The position numbers and the translations under genes are program-made. From Lepidostoma basale (Eukaryota; Arthropoda; Insecta; Trichoptera; Lepidostomatidae), in NCBI GenBank assembly GCA_022606425.2, contig JAHDVF020000471.1:111123-175122 (forward strand): 64,000 bases of DNA, read 5' to 3'. Each line of letters begins with the position of its first letter. Position 1 is the first letter of the stretch. The notes under the pieces are model-generated. The model made no database searches. It had not been told where the DNA came from and saw only the letters and a program-made list of their open reading frames with translations. This document shows, one piece after another, positions 31,168 to 41,194 of the stretch.

Positions 31168-31839
31168 TATGCTATAAAATGTTATCTCGTAGAATTCTAT
31201 TTAAAAGATACCCTTAGGAGGGAACCGAATATCGATAGTACTTTGTTTTTATTTTTATATTTCTCGATATGTTTATTCTCCCAGTTATGAATGTATAAAC
31301 ATTATTAAACAAATTGAGATAAATAAAACAAAACAAAAACACCCTGTCATTAATCCATGAAAATTTTTTTTAATTCAATGTGTTCATAAAAAATGTGTTT
31401 TAAAAAATTATGTATTGAAAAAAGTTTGCATACCCCTACCTCACATGACTACGAACGGGAGAATGTCATCCCTCGTGGAGTAAAATGCCCTCTCCTGTAT
31501 AACAATGTAACAAGAATCCTGCTGTCCACTGCTACTGGTCAGTTTATTAAGAACTCCATAAATTCAAATTCCTCAAAGATTTAGGAAAAATAGAAATTTT
31601 GTTCGTTATTTTAAAAAGAGAGGTTCCGATTCAATTTACAAATGTACTCGTATTCATCTATTTCTTGTTAAAAGCGTATCATCAGTATTAAAAGCGTTTT
31701 TAATTTTTCTTTAAAAGATATTTCTTATTTAAGGAAATATTCAATAATTTACTGTGAAAACAGCACTAATAATCTGTAGTCTAGTGATATTTTTCTTTTT
31801 TTTTTCAATGTAGCATTACTGATTGAAATAGATCTCTAA

Positions 31840-31912
31840 AATGCTTCCTTCTTCCTCCACTTTCATACAACGAGTCATTGACGCACGTCAATTCTTCCGA
31901 CTGCGGCAACTT
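31840..31912 (-). mobile_element. L-alpha LINE fragment
   Basis: CTTCCTCCACTTTCATACAA (31851) and ACGCACGTCAATTCTTCCGA (31882) are the reverse of RACMTRCM..EE; 70 bp only. Confidence 0.6.
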
Positions 31913-32018
31913 TTTTTTTTAAATTACGCAGTTGTCACAATAACAAATTTATTGTATTTCAACACAGAGAGTAGTGTGAGTGAAAACCGCGACTGTTGTT
32001 TAACACCCATAACTGTAC

Positions 32019-32157
32019 AGGGTGCGGCAGCATAACTACCTTATTCGAAATGCGCGCCATTCAGTCGGTTAACGTTGTAGCGGAGCGGACACAGTTTAGT
32101 CGGCATCATGCGTTGGAACAGTGAGGAGCGTGCGCTTGCCGTTGAGGCCTACGGATG
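32019..32157 (+). pseudogene. IS630/mariner-type transposon, 5' remnant
   Basis: Starts with GGGTGCGGCAGCATAACTAC (32021) and encodes MRWNSEERALAVEAYGCSR from ATG 32107, like the N-terminus of a DDE transposase family common in arthropods. It stops where a second copy of the same terminal block begins at 32161. Confidence 0.6.
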
Positions 32158-32560
32158 TTCAAGGGTGCGGCAGCATAACTTCCTTTTCTCAAAACTTAAT
32201 AAAATCCATTATATGAATCCGAAATTTTTAATATGTTTTTTATAATGTAGGTACATACCTAAAATTTGTTTTACTTAGCATTTGAAGATCAAATCAGGTA
32301 GGTGACGTCCCATTCTCCATGCTGAGTAAACCGATTTCTGGCGTTTGTCATGACTCTTGCCAGCATATCCGGCGTTATCTTGGCAATTTCTACCTGGATG
32401 TTAGTTTTCAAATATTTTAGGGTCCCTGAACGGTTCACATAAACACGGGATTTCTGTCACGGGATGGCAGTTTTGAGGGAACACTTCCCAGAGCGCCTCA
32501 TCTCAATTATGGGTGATTTGGAGTGACCGGCCCGCTCTCCCTCTCCATGCGTTTTTTTCC
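32158..32560 (-). pseudogene. IS630/mariner-type transposon, 3' remnant
   Basis: On - strand the frame ending at about 32281 reads VYVNRSGTLKYLKTNIQVEI then AKITPDMLARVMTNARNRF and GEWDVTYLI-stop, a typical C-terminus of the same transposase type. The terminal block GGGTGCGGCAGCATAACTTC is at 32161. The catalytic middle is absent. Confidence 0.6.
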
Positions 32561-32669
32561 TATGGAATTTTTTGATCTAAGAAATCTAAGAAATCGAAAT
32601 TCTTGAGAACCCAGCTTAAACAACCACCGATTTAGCTGTTATGGTGAACTTTCATACTTATTTTCTTCT

Positions 32670-32795
32670 TCTTCTTCTTCACTATTGGTAGACTCAGGAG
32701 TCTATCATTTCAGGCGGGTCCTCTTGAGACGCTGAACTCCAGCTTTCTCTCCACCGTTTCGGGGGTCTTCCTGGTCGACTTATTTTCTGTAAATC
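32670..32795 (-). mobile_element. L-beta LINE end
   Basis: TTCTTCTTCTTCTTCAC, GGCGGGTCCTCTTGAGACGC (32713) and CCACCGTTTCGGGGGTCTTC (32751) are the reverse of the (R)PPKR.. W..SSQEE..RR tail; compare 43870-44190. Confidence 0.55.
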
Positions 32796-32929
32796 ATTTA
32801 TTGAATTGTTAATTCTTTTCAAGTTTCACGACAGCTAACTCTGTAGTGATATTTAAGATTTATTGAAGACCATTATAATATATATTGAACAAAAATATAT
32901 TTATTGAAATCCTAAATATATTTATTGTT

Positions 32930-33140
32930 TCCTGAAAACTCCATGTTAAGTAAGTAATACGAATGAAAATGTAATTTTTCTAAAAGTTTTATTATATTGT
33001 ATGTGAATGACATGTTTCGCATGCCAAAGGCATTATCAAATATCTTTGTAATTTGCTAATGCCTTAGACAGGCGAAACATGTCATTCACATAAAATATAT
33101 TAGAAATTCTAAAGAACAGACGTTTTTATTCGTTTTACTT
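32930..33140. repeat. HH-C foldback element
   Basis: Arms 32945-33040 and 33053-33140 inverted. - motif: TTGATAA (33033-33039), extra T, weak stem II, GAAAC (33014-33018), GTC (33009-33011). + motif: TTGCTAA (33053-33059), extra T, stem II GCCT/AGGC, GAAAC (33074-33078), GTC (33081-33083). U3 and A8 in both. Confidence 0.75.
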
Positions 33141-33159
33141 AGCCTAAATAGTAATATTT

Positions 33160-33265
33160 TAGTAGATAATTAACAACGTTATTTTTCAATTTCCAAAGTG
33201 TGTTACGAGGACCATGGAATTCCATAGTTTTAATGCCTTAGCTCTTAATAAATTGTTTAGCCTTA
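33160..33265. repeat. HH-I element edge
   Basis: CCATGGAATTCCATAGTTTTAATGCCTTAG-like edge (33212-33242) matches the ends at 6100 and 61905. The rest of the element is missing. Confidence 0.4.
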
Positions 33266-33299
33266 ATTTTATATATGTAGTTGAAATAAACGCACGTGT

Positions 33300-33545
33300 T
33301 GCTAAACCTTCACATAATTCTGGAATATCTCGAGATCTGCCTAATGCAATAACTATCCTGCCTTTGGTGATGCCGTATTTGGTGAATCAGTCTGCTAAAC
33401 ACGATCACCTCGGAAATCGACGTCTTTCGTATTAATGTAAATACGTTGAGAAGACCAATACTCTTGACTGAAGAGTATATTTTCTTCCTAAAGTCGAAAT
33501 TCATGCGTTCCTGGTATTTTATCTGTTCTCAAATAGATGCCCCCT
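33300..33545 (+). mobile_element. L-zeta LINE 3' end
   Basis: CCTTTGGTGATGCCGTATTT (33361) encodes the LxLVMP..V.. region, then GATCACCTCGGAAATCGACG (33402), the GAAGAGTATATTTTCTTCC block and TCATGCGTTCCTGGTATTTT (33502). Degenerate, SINE copies follow. Confidence 0.6.
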
Positions 33546-33830
33546 GTCTGAGACCAAAGACAGTGTGACAATCACACTGCCCTCGCTGGGAATCGAACCC
33601 GGAACCTTCGGGGTGGCAGTCAATGCACTTACCACTCGGCCACTAAGGTCGTCTATATTGATTATTATGAGATGTGATAGGTACCTAATCTATTGTCATT
33701 TTATTGTCAGGTGAATTCTACACCAGACCAAAGATTGTGTAACAATCACACTGTCCTCGCCGGGAGTCAAACCCGGAACCTTCGGGGTGGCAGTCAATGT
33801 ACTTACCACTCGGCCATAAAGGTCGTCGAG
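33545..33830 (-). mobile_element. two SINE-1 copies in tandem
   Basis: 33547-33655 and 33656-33830 repeat the same SINE-1 text on the - strand (AACCCGGAACCTTCGGGGTG at 33597 and 33773; TACCACTCGGCCA near 33630 and 33804). They are more similar to each other than to the other copies, so likely a local duplication. Confidence 0.75.
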
Positions 33831-34010
33831 CGTGAGTTTGTTACGACAGCTGTTTTGTCAACCTATGCTGGCATCATCAGGTGTTTCCAAGAACTGTTAC
33901 TAAGTTGTTTGTAATACCTGATGATTCCAACAGAGGTAGGCGAATAACCTGTAGCGACTAACTCATAAATTAATTGTGATATGTAATAATAGTGTTTTAA
34001 AAATACAAAC
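33831..34010. repeat. HH-B foldback element, degenerate
   Basis: - motif: CTGATGA (33874-33880), extra T, stem II with mismatches, AAAAC (G12 to A), GTC. + side (33918-33960) keeps only CTGATGA followed by disrupted text. Confidence 0.6.
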
Positions 34011-34059
34011 ATATTATGATTTGATTTGATATAATCATACAAATATCATTTTTATACCT

Positions 34060-34440
34060 TCAGCGATTCATTATTTTGTTTTATGTATTGTTGGAAATTG
34101 TTTTTTTTTTATTCATTAATTTTTGCTATATTTTTTTCAGTAGGATCGAACCAAAGCCGTTTAGCTCACCGAATAATATGACAGTACTACCCCGCCACAT
34201 AATTATACCCCTAACTCTCGCATTCAATCACTGCCCCCTTCCGCCCCCACCCCTACAACATAACACGGGGTACTCGCATAAACGCGTCGTCAACATGCAT
34301 TTATACATGAGCCGAGGTGTCACCATATATTCCGTCCCGATGGGGTACAGAGTGTCGGAGCAGTGGGTAGGCGGCTTAAACAGGAAATCGGGAGTCTCCA
34401 TGTTTACCTTATATTTAATAATCGCTTTTAAGTTCTAATA
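34060..34440. other. unique stretch with a 120-codon open frame
   Basis: Frame 34076-34438 is open but low in recognisable features; the T-rich run then AG at 34139-34140 could act as an acceptor, followed by GC-richer sequence to 34390. I see no known domain. It might be a lineage-specific exon or only an island. Confidence 0.25.
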
Positions 34441-34484
34441 TTTCCTGGTATTTTTGAATGTTTAGCTGTTTTTTTTCGCCATCT

Positions 34485-34700
34485 ATCTAACTAACCATCA
34501 CGTCGTCTCCCCGAAAGGGTAGGCTGTCACACTTTAACCGATGCGGCACTCCATCCTTCTCTTTTCGCCCCGCAGGAGACGCGGTGTGATGGATTGCGAA
34601 CCTCATCGCCACCAATAGGCATCTCCCGCGCCCACTTCGATCGTGAAACATCCACAAAATAAATCTAAAACAAATAATTTAAAATACAATAATAACATAA
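34485..34700 (-). mobile_element. L-alpha variant LINE end with different 3' part
   Basis: TAACTAACCATCACGTCGTC (34487) is an L-alpha terminus, but it continues into CACTTTAACCGATGCGGCAC and ACCAATAGGCATCTCCCGCG (34611), also found on + at 42600-42800. The two copies define a distinct subtype. Confidence 0.65.
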
Positions 34701-34795
34701 TAAAAATAATTTAACACATAATGTTATTATTTTAGATGGTGCACATATTGCACACATATTTAAAACGCTTTGTATTTAATCGAGGTTATTATAAT

Positions 34796-34844
34796 TGATG
34801 CCAACTAGTTTCGCTTGTAACCAAGCTTCATCAGGGTAATATAA
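34796..34844 (-). ncRNA. type I hammerhead ribozyme candidate HH-G
   Basis: Sense -: CTGATGA (34828-34834), extra A, stem II GCTTG/CAAGC closing GTTA, GAAAC (34808-34812), stem III ACTAGT and GTT triplet. All core bases present; the triplet is GUU, allowed by the NUH rule but slower than GUC. Confidence 0.6.
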
Positions 34845-34978
34845 CTAAATAACTAACTAAATAACCATCACGCCGTCTCCCCGAAGGGGTAGGCAGAAAG
34901 AATGGACTGCCACACCTTTCTTTCCTGACATATTTCACTCGCTTCCTCAACATTCATACATCGTGTCATGCATAATAA
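34845..34978 (-). mobile_element. L-alpha LINE end in the HH-G loop
   Basis: AACTAACTAAATAACCATCA at 34850 then CACGCCGTCTCCCCGAAGGG and ATACATCGTGTCATGCAT. It includes the GTTA tail (reversed) and the last ~110 coding-side bases. Confidence 0.8.
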
Positions 34979-35040
34979 GTTATTATATTACCCTGATGAA
35001 GCTTGGGTTCAAGCGAAACTAGTTGACATCAATTATAATA
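34979..35040 (+). ncRNA. type I hammerhead ribozyme candidate HH-G
   Basis: CTGATGA (34994-35000), extra A, 5-bp stem II GCTTG/CAAGC with loop GGTT (35002-35015), GAAAC (35016-35020), CTAG stem III, GTT (35023-35025). An outer stem I TTATTATA with TATAATAA is available across an internal loop. Confidence 0.65.
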
Positions 35041-35279
35041 ATATTTTTTGTGTTTTTTTTATTATTTTATTATTTTATATGTATAAGAATATAATTTAAA
35101 ATCCTGAAAAACCAGATAATACTTGGGTAGTGCTAATGTAATCGGTCATGATTAAATAAGTCAATGAATAAATGGATAAAAAAAAAATTAAAAATTGTTT
35201 AAAGATTTTTCATATTGGAAGGGTAGCCTTAACCGAATAATATCGAAAAAATCGTAATAAAACAGAAGCGTGAAAACTC

Positions 35280-35700
35280 TCAAATAATGTTAGATAGGGT
35301 AGTGGAGGTAGCCGGTGATAGGGTGGGGTGCGAAGGACGAGGAAGGGGGTGAACAGCTCTAGGGACATCCCCGTAGCGTAAGCATTTAATTATCAGAATT
35401 GAATTCTCACCAGTAGTAATTTTTCATTTTTCGCATTAATAAATTTTCCTCGGGCGTGAAAAATGGGAAGAAAAATACATTTTTACGTTAGCATATTTTA
35501 TTTCCGCGGCTAAAATGTCATTCGTTTGGTTATCACGTAAAAATATTATATTACGAATATTCCTTGAAATTATTTCTACATTGGAATCTTTGCATTTTTA
35601 TACTGACAAAGCTTCGCTTTCTAAAGTATTAGTAAATGTTCTGAGAGTTTGGCGAAAATCATAATACATAAACTTCAAAATAAATTATTAATCATATCTT
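35280..35700. other. unique intron stretch
   Basis: Unique sequence with GTGATAGGGTGGGGTGCGAAGG (35310-35332) and TTATTTCCGCGGCTAAAATG (35500). No repeat or coding match; possible regulatory island. Confidence 0.25.
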
Positions 35701-35884
35701 TCGGAATTGGTCTATTCGTTTTTTTACAGTATTTCATAGTGCATACATGGCCTCTTACACTAGTACGAGTATACCAGAGAAATTTGTTTTCTTTTAGTTA
35801 TTTTCTCGTCTGACTCATTATATATTTTTATTTTTTAATAATTGGTTCATTAAAATGGTTCCGTAGATTTTCATGGTTAATAGC

Positions 35885-36010
35885 AATATGTTCTTTGGGA
35901 TCTTGATTATATCCGTGTTGTCTTTCTCGGGCGACGTTTCGAAGATCGTTGCTGTCTCCATATTCAGGGTTGTTATCTTGATAGGTACAAAACGATTAAC
36001 AAATAAGTAT
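35885..36010 (-). repeat. HH-L hammerhead-like motif
   Basis: - strand: CTGAATA (near 35970; G8 to U), extra T, stem II beginning GGAGA, then GAAACGTCGCCC (near 35943), with stem III reduced to ACGT. Only one copy seen, so family status is unknown. Confidence 0.35.
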
Positions 36011-36389
36011 TAAAATCGGTGAAAACTCGTTGCCGACTAGAGTTAGAAAAATATATTTATAATTTGAATTTTTCTTTTCATTTCCCGGATAGTGAGATCA
36101 GACAAAAGGATTCTGTGACAAATACCTCCCCTCCGGTAGCTACCCTTAAATACAGTATGAAATCTTAACCCCGTGGAACGGTTTTTATTGCGTATTCCAG
36201 GAAATTTCATTTTATAACTTTGATTACGTGTACAGGTTCATTTATATATTAACTACATTTTTTTCTGATATTACGTCTTCTTCAATTAAATTCGATTTAA
36301 TCTTATCGAATTTTAAATAAAATCATAAACTAAAGATTTTAAGTGGTATAAAAATAAATAACGCAAATATTTTTTCTATTATTTTTTTT

Positions 36390-36505
36390 TTGTAGTATAT
36401 ACAATACTATACGTTTTATTCCTCTTAGGTTTATGGCTACGACCGGTTTTGGTGGCTCGACCGTCTTCTGGTGCCTTTTTTAAGATAATTAAAGCATATA
36501 ATTGT
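36390..36505 (-). repeat. HH-K hammerhead-like motif
   Basis: - strand: CAGAAGA, GGTCGAGCCACC, AAAAC, CGGTC (36437-36472). Similar blocks near 1695-1725 and 21715-21745. Core U4 and G12 differ from consensus. Confidence 0.4.
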
Positions 36506-36599
36506 GAAAATCCATAATTATGATTTCTGTATAAATTAAATCAATGACGATGAAGGTTAAATACATTCGAAACCATCTAATGATTTTAGTGATATCTAT

Positions 36600-36732
36600 T
36601 TACGAAAGTAACTATAAATAATAATTAAGTAAAACTATATTTTAATAACAACTTTCACTTTTGTATTTACTTCGACAGCCACTGGTTACGCCAAGCTTAC
36701 TGGCATCGACAGACTGGGACAGACAAGTCTTT
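36600..36732 (-). repeat. HH-D element copy, partial
   Basis: TTCACTTTTGTATTTACTTC (36653) then GCCACTGGTTACGCCAAGC (36678) and CTGGCATCGACAGACTGG (36699). It abuts the FB element at 36735. Confidence 0.55.
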
Positions 36733-36734
36733 TT

Positions 36735-37025
36735 AAGGATTAATTGTATCTCAATAGAGACGAAGACGTAAATTATTTTGAAAAAAGAATATGGTGGTCG
36801 AGGCGTTTACAGGACTTATGACCTATCATTGGTTGGGTTAAGCGATCGCTTTATGTAATAAAACATACCCCATTTCGCCCTTCTTACGACCACCACGTGT
36901 AACAATTATTTTTGAAAGATGGAACATTTCACATATTTTAGTTCAATCTACACTAGCGCCATCTATTAAGCTTAGATGTAAACATTAAGCAGAAAATCTA
37001 TATTAATGCAATGTGAAAGGCTATC
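36735..37025 (+). repeat. FB element, non-inverted copy
   Basis: ATTAATTGTATCTCAATAGA (36738), GTGGTCGAGGCGTTTACAGG (36792), GGTTAAGCGATCGC (36836), ACACTAGCGCCATCTATTAA (36950), GTGAAAGGCTATCAAC (37012). About 290 bp. Confidence 0.8.
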
Positions 37026-37194
37026 AACTCAATTATTACACATTATGAACCTTGCGAAACCAATTGGTCTAATGGTCATTAAAAAATATAGAACTTTATA
37101 AGCAAAGTTTACCACTTCGTATCAGTTACACCTTACTGGTTTAACTATGAAGCATTCGTTTTTGTATGCCCGGCTAAACCATGTAAAAGATATC

Positions 37195-37450
37195 AAAAAA
37201 TCCCTTAACCTGCATTAAAATGCGGTCCTCTATCAGCCCTACACTTCTTATCCCGAGTCGGTCCCACCCCCGGATATAAATGTCACGGGGCAGGAGCCAA
37301 GGACATTAAGTGTGATCTAACGGCGGTGACTGGATATATGTGTGGCCAAATAAATAAATAAACCGCCGGCGGCACGGTATTGCCAGGGAGAGGGGTCGTC
37401 CTCGTGACTTCCAAGTAGCAGCGCTGTATTTGCCTCAGAGCACAATGGTT
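37195..37450. other. GC-rich unique island
   Basis: GAGTCGGTCCCACCCCCGGA (37255) and AACCGCCGGCGGCACGGTAT (37361). Not matched by any other part of the window. Candidate enhancer. Confidence 0.3.
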
Positions 37451-37529
37451 TCATTTTAGATAAATCTTTACAAAAATAAAAAATACATAGCCCCTTAGCA
37501 CCCTTAAATAATTACAATTTAAATAATCC

Positions 37530-37690
37530 ATTATTTTAGGCGAAACACTATGATACCTACTTCAACATTATAAACTGTTTAATTATAATACTCTGTTTTT
37601 GTAACACATGATGATGTCAACATAAAAAATACAATTGTGATACGTGAAAACAGAGTTTTACAATTTAACAGTTTATAATTATAAATTATA
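37530..37690. repeat. HH-B element, truncated
   Basis: The family tail reversed (TTTTAGGCGAAACACTATGA at 37531) and the other arm (GTAACACATGATGATGTCAA at 37602) then AGTTTTACAATTTAACAGTT. The GAAAC half of the ribozyme is deleted. Confidence 0.6.
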
Positions 37691-37865
37691 ATGAAAACGT
37701 GATTGGTTTATTGGTTTTCCAGAGATAAAAAACTTGTAACAAATTTGTTTCGCCTTGCGAGGACATATTCAAAACATTTTGAAAGCGATTTTGAGAATAA
37801 TAAATAAAAAATCTCCGTAAAACCAATAAAACAATAGCGTTTTCATTATAATTTATAATAGAGTT
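37675..37865. repeat. HH-N foldback element
   Basis: Outer arms AAATTATAATGAAAACG (37683) and CGTTTTCATTATAATTT (37838); inside, GTTTCGCCTTGCGAGGACAT (37746) gives, on -, TTGAATA, extra T, GTCC..GGC, GAAAC. Confidence 0.55.
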
Positions 37866-37964
37866 GAAAAAAAACTATTTAACCCTTTATTATTGAATTA
37901 TTTTATCCATAAGTCAGAGAGATATTGTATAATTAGTCATTAGTAAGAAGTCAATGGAACGTCA

Positions 37965-38255
37965 TATAAATCAAGTCAAATCAAATCAATTTATTTCATC
38001 AATAAACATTACAAAATGAAGGTTTAAGGCATCTATTGAGAATAGGTTTATTAATATTTTGTATTATATATAGTGTACTATACCAGAAACGCATGAGAGA
38101 TGGTTCGACATTAGGAAGACAAGATACTCTCCAAAATCAAGAGTATTTGCCCTCTGCACGTACTCTTACCAAAATGAAAGACGTCGATCTCCGAGGAGAC
38201 CGCGATTATAAATATTCAACAACAACAACAAGGTACATGAAATAAAATATTGACT
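37965..38255 (-). mobile_element. L-zeta LINE 3' end
   Basis: ATCAAGTCAAATCAAATCAA tail (37971), AACGCATGAGAGATGGTTCG (38087), AAAGACGTCGATCTCCGAGG (38177), the reverse of 41300-41555. Confidence 0.75.
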
Positions 38256-38289
38256 AATGTTTACATTTTCTGTACCTGAAATAAAACGG

Positions 38290-38480
38290 TTCTTACCTTT
38301 AGCTATGCCCAACTGATTTCTCATTGGGTATTCTAAACTATCAAACATTGGAAATTAGATGAACCATCCATTTGGGTGGTAATTATTTTTGATTGATTCG
38401 TGGTCGATTACGTGTTTCAGACATTTATCGTAGGGATGGCCCTAAATAAGGCCCTGTCTCAATTAGTCTTGTCATTTTGG
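38290..38480 (+). mobile_element. L-zeta LINE internal fragment
   Basis: AACTGATTTCTCATTGGGTA (38311) and TTGATTGATTCGTGGTCG parallel 26430-26530 of another copy. Faces the opposite way from the neighbouring 3' end. Confidence 0.5.
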
Positions 38481-38694
38481 TGGAAGGTTTCACTGACTTT
38501 GTGTCATTTCCACTGGCGCCAGATTTTTAGTTATAGTAACTAACACAGAACATGGAGATCCCTTCCTTGCACTTTATTTTACAACTATTTGGTCAATATT
38601 ATAAAAATCACTAAACGCATTAAAACATAGATATTTTTTACAGAATTTTTAAACCTATTACAATTAAAATATCTGTATACTAAATTTTGGTTAA

Positions 38695-38850
38695 TTGGAA
38701 TGATCAAATTAACCAATAACTGAACGGAGGGCACATTCAAAGTCGTAGTATGTAGAGAAATCTCGAAAGATATGTTTGGACGGAACAGTGGGACGGTCCT
38801 TCTTCTCTGCTTACCCCTCCTAAGAAACGGCGTGATGTTTAGTTAGTTAG
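38695..38850 (+). mobile_element. L-alpha LINE, last ~150 bp
   Basis: TGATCAAATTAACCAATA (38701), AAAGATATGTTTGGACGGAA (38767), terminus CTCCTAAGAAACGGCGTGAT (38816) with GTTAGTTAG. Internal deletion removes the RRACMTR stretch. Confidence 0.65.
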
Positions 38851-39289
38851 AACTGAATGTTTCCAAAGTATAATGTAAGCGATTTGATCAAGAGTTTGAC
38901 AATATTGACATTAGAATAATTTTAAAAAAATGGGATTTTCTACATTCTTAAGATAACTCATACCATTAGGACGCATGAAACCGTCTGACGTTAAAATGGA
39001 GTAAACATACGAAACAATGAACAATTCCACCCTTAGCAACTTTATTGCGGCGGTCACTTCTCCGTGACACCCAACAGTATTTATTTCCGATTTCTTCCAA
39101 CCCCATCCGTCCTGCCGGGAGATTTATCGAGAGGGATGCTGAAGATATTACTCTGTACCAATTTATCACTTCTTAAATCTTGTATGTACCATTTTAAATT
39201 GTGAAGATTCTAAATACCAAGTAAACTATGGTCTCTTATGAATAAGCTCCAAACAGAATTTTGAAACCAATATTTAAACTGAATATTGA

Positions 39290-39515
39290 CGGCATTCGTG
39301 GCAGAATGGTAATAGCTATGACTACCACACCAAAGGTCCCGAGTACGATTCTCAGCGATGACGTTTAGAAAAAATAATCTCTCGCTGTCATTAGTCTGTT
39401 AGAGAATTCACGTGATAATGAAAATGGCGATAGACTGTGGTGTCATAGGAATCAATAGCTATAAAATAGTACACAGTAATTGGGTTCAAATAACCTGTTG
39501 TATACAAAAATGTAG
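39290..39515 (+). mobile_element. SINE-1 copy
   Basis: GGCATTCGTGGCAGAATGGT (39291), GGTCCCGAGTACGATTCTC (39335), AGTAATTGGGTTCAAATAAC (39476), CTGTTGTATAC. Same layout as 16020-16262, more diverged. Confidence 0.75.
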
Positions 39516-39737
39516 AGAGCAACGGGAAACCACCACACTGAAATTGGCCCAAGCATCCCAAAATCCAGGAAAAACCTATTAGACTTTGAAACTTTTAAAT
39601 GTGAATACTGTATTACTAGGTTAAATGTATTATTAAAAATTATTTTTTAAATAAATTATAAGACCCATTGAACTAAGGTTTCAGATAAATTACTATTTTT
39701 TTCTATTAACATGAAAAGAATGAAAACTTCTGTTTTA

Positions 39738-39795
39738 CATATACTTTTTACTTTTAACATATACTTTTTACTTTTAACATATACTTTTTAGAAGA
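39738..39795 (+). repeat. tandem repeat, 21 bp x ~2.7
   Basis: ACATATACTTTTTACTTTTA recurs exactly at a 21-base step. Confidence 0.8.
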
Positions 39796-39894
39796 TATTG
39801 CATTGCGTATGGTGTATAATAAAATTTTATTTTCAAAGTGAACACCGATCTCAAATACCTTAAATATGAATAATTTCTGTTAAAAGTGGAAATA

Positions 39895-40120
39895 CAAACC
39901 AAAAAAAAAATCATCCCTTAATATAACGCAAACCACCCTTCCCGACCCCGTATCATGTCACTTCGCATTAAGTCAGTCGAGTAGTGTACTTAGCGCCCCT
40001 GTGACATTAATGATACTCATAATATTCTACATAAAGGAATTTATTGTGGATCATTCCGGCGGAATATCCTCTGCGAGGAATTAGACATAGAAACTTGATA
40101 TATATGTAGTAAAAATATAA
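39895..40120. other. unique island
   Basis: ACCACCCTTCCCGACCCCGT (39931) and GTGGATCATTCCGGCGGAAT (40045). No repeat or coding match. Confidence 0.2.
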
Positions 40121-40139
40121 TTGTAATTAATAAATATAT

Positions 40140-40400
40140 AAACTCGGAAATATCACTCAAAAAAATATGCTGTAAAACTATGAAGATTGGAATACCATGA
40201 AAATGAAATACGGAAAAAGTTAAGACTGCATCCTAAGTAGAATTAAAACAGATCACATAGATGGTTTTACATATAAAATGAATGGATTAGGGAAACATGG
40301 TTAAAAAATTGTTTATGAGCGATGAGAATGGACAAAGAAACCATGGTACAAATAAATTAACAATTAATAAAGGGCGGTCATATAAAAATAGTTTTATTAT
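40140..40400 (+). mobile_element. L-alpha LINE fragment, strongly degenerate
   Basis: The order of motifs is still visible: AATGAATGGATTAGGGAAAC, GTTTATGAGCGATGAGAATG (40310, the VYVNDVNG region), AAACCATGG, AATTAAC, AAAGGGCGGTCA (40370). Confidence 0.45.
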
Positions 40401-40469
40401 TATTATTATGATTATTACTTTGAATCGCTCTTTACATCATTACAGCTCGAGCCAAATCAAATTAAGGGG

Positions 40470-40655
40470 ATAGCTTTCATATTGATTCTCGTGACATGTG
40501 ATAGGTAGTTAATCTATTTCCATTTTATTGTCATGTGAATTCTACGCCAGATTAAGGGCAGTGTGACAATCACACTGCTATCGCAGGGAATCGAACCTGG
40601 TACTTTCCGTGTGGCGGTCATAGCACTTGTTGCCCACGAAAGTCGTCGATTTACT
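40470..40655 (-). mobile_element. SINE-1 copy
   Basis: GATTCTCGTGACATGTGATA (40484), GGGAATCGAACCTGGTACTT (40586), CACGAAAGTCGTCG. 3' end missing. Confidence 0.7.
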
Positions 40656-40924
40656 GTGATTAACAAAACATAGTGCAAGCAAACAAAAAGATTTTTTTAT
40701 AATTTTATATTAATTCATCTTGTCCTAAGATGAGATCATGTTGCGAAATATAAGACATTGTTAGGTATAAATAAGTTAGCTAAAAAGTAACAAAAAAATA
40801 ATAAAGTAAAAAAAAATAAACGATTAAGACTAGATTACTGAACATTCAAATATTTCACAATAAAATTTCGTAAACATCCGTAGCATTTTGACGGGACTCG
40901 TTCAAACGTCCGATGAACGATACT

Positions 40925-41180
40925 AGTTAGTAACAATAAATCCAGAAGAAAATAATCTAGGGACCATGTAGCCAGAATGGATATGACAGACATATATCGT
41001 ATATACAGCCTCTAACGAAATCCCCTCCGGACACCGCCCACCTAAGAGAAGGAGGGACAGTTGGACCTCATCATCTCGGGAGACATAATTCCTGGGTAAC
41101 AGATCGACAGATCTATTAAAATAATGACGTTTCTTTGGTAATGTTGGGGACCACCTTTCAAAAGCCATTTATTTAGATTA
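40925..41180 (+). mobile_element. L-beta LINE fragment
   Basis: AAATAATCTAGGGACCATGT, then ACACCGCCCACCTAAGAGAA (41032) and GACAGTTGGACCTCATCATC (41056), which parallels RPPGRPPKRWREGWSSSSQE of 43870-44190. Confidence 0.5.
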
Positions 41181-41194
41181 ATCCGGGGATATTT

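Larger units (their letters stand above)
34735..35060. repeat. HH-G foldback element
   Basis: Arms 34790-34842 and 34979-35040 are inverted (GATGCCAACTAGTTTCGCTT against AAGCGAAACTAGTTGACATC). The loop between them is occupied by a 140-bp L-alpha end. Each arm has a complete hammerhead core. Confidence 0.85.

Noticed and set aside
34076..34438. 120-codon frame as a gene
   Set aside because: No domain, no homologous copy, and composition drift along the frame; kept only as an unexplained unique stretch.
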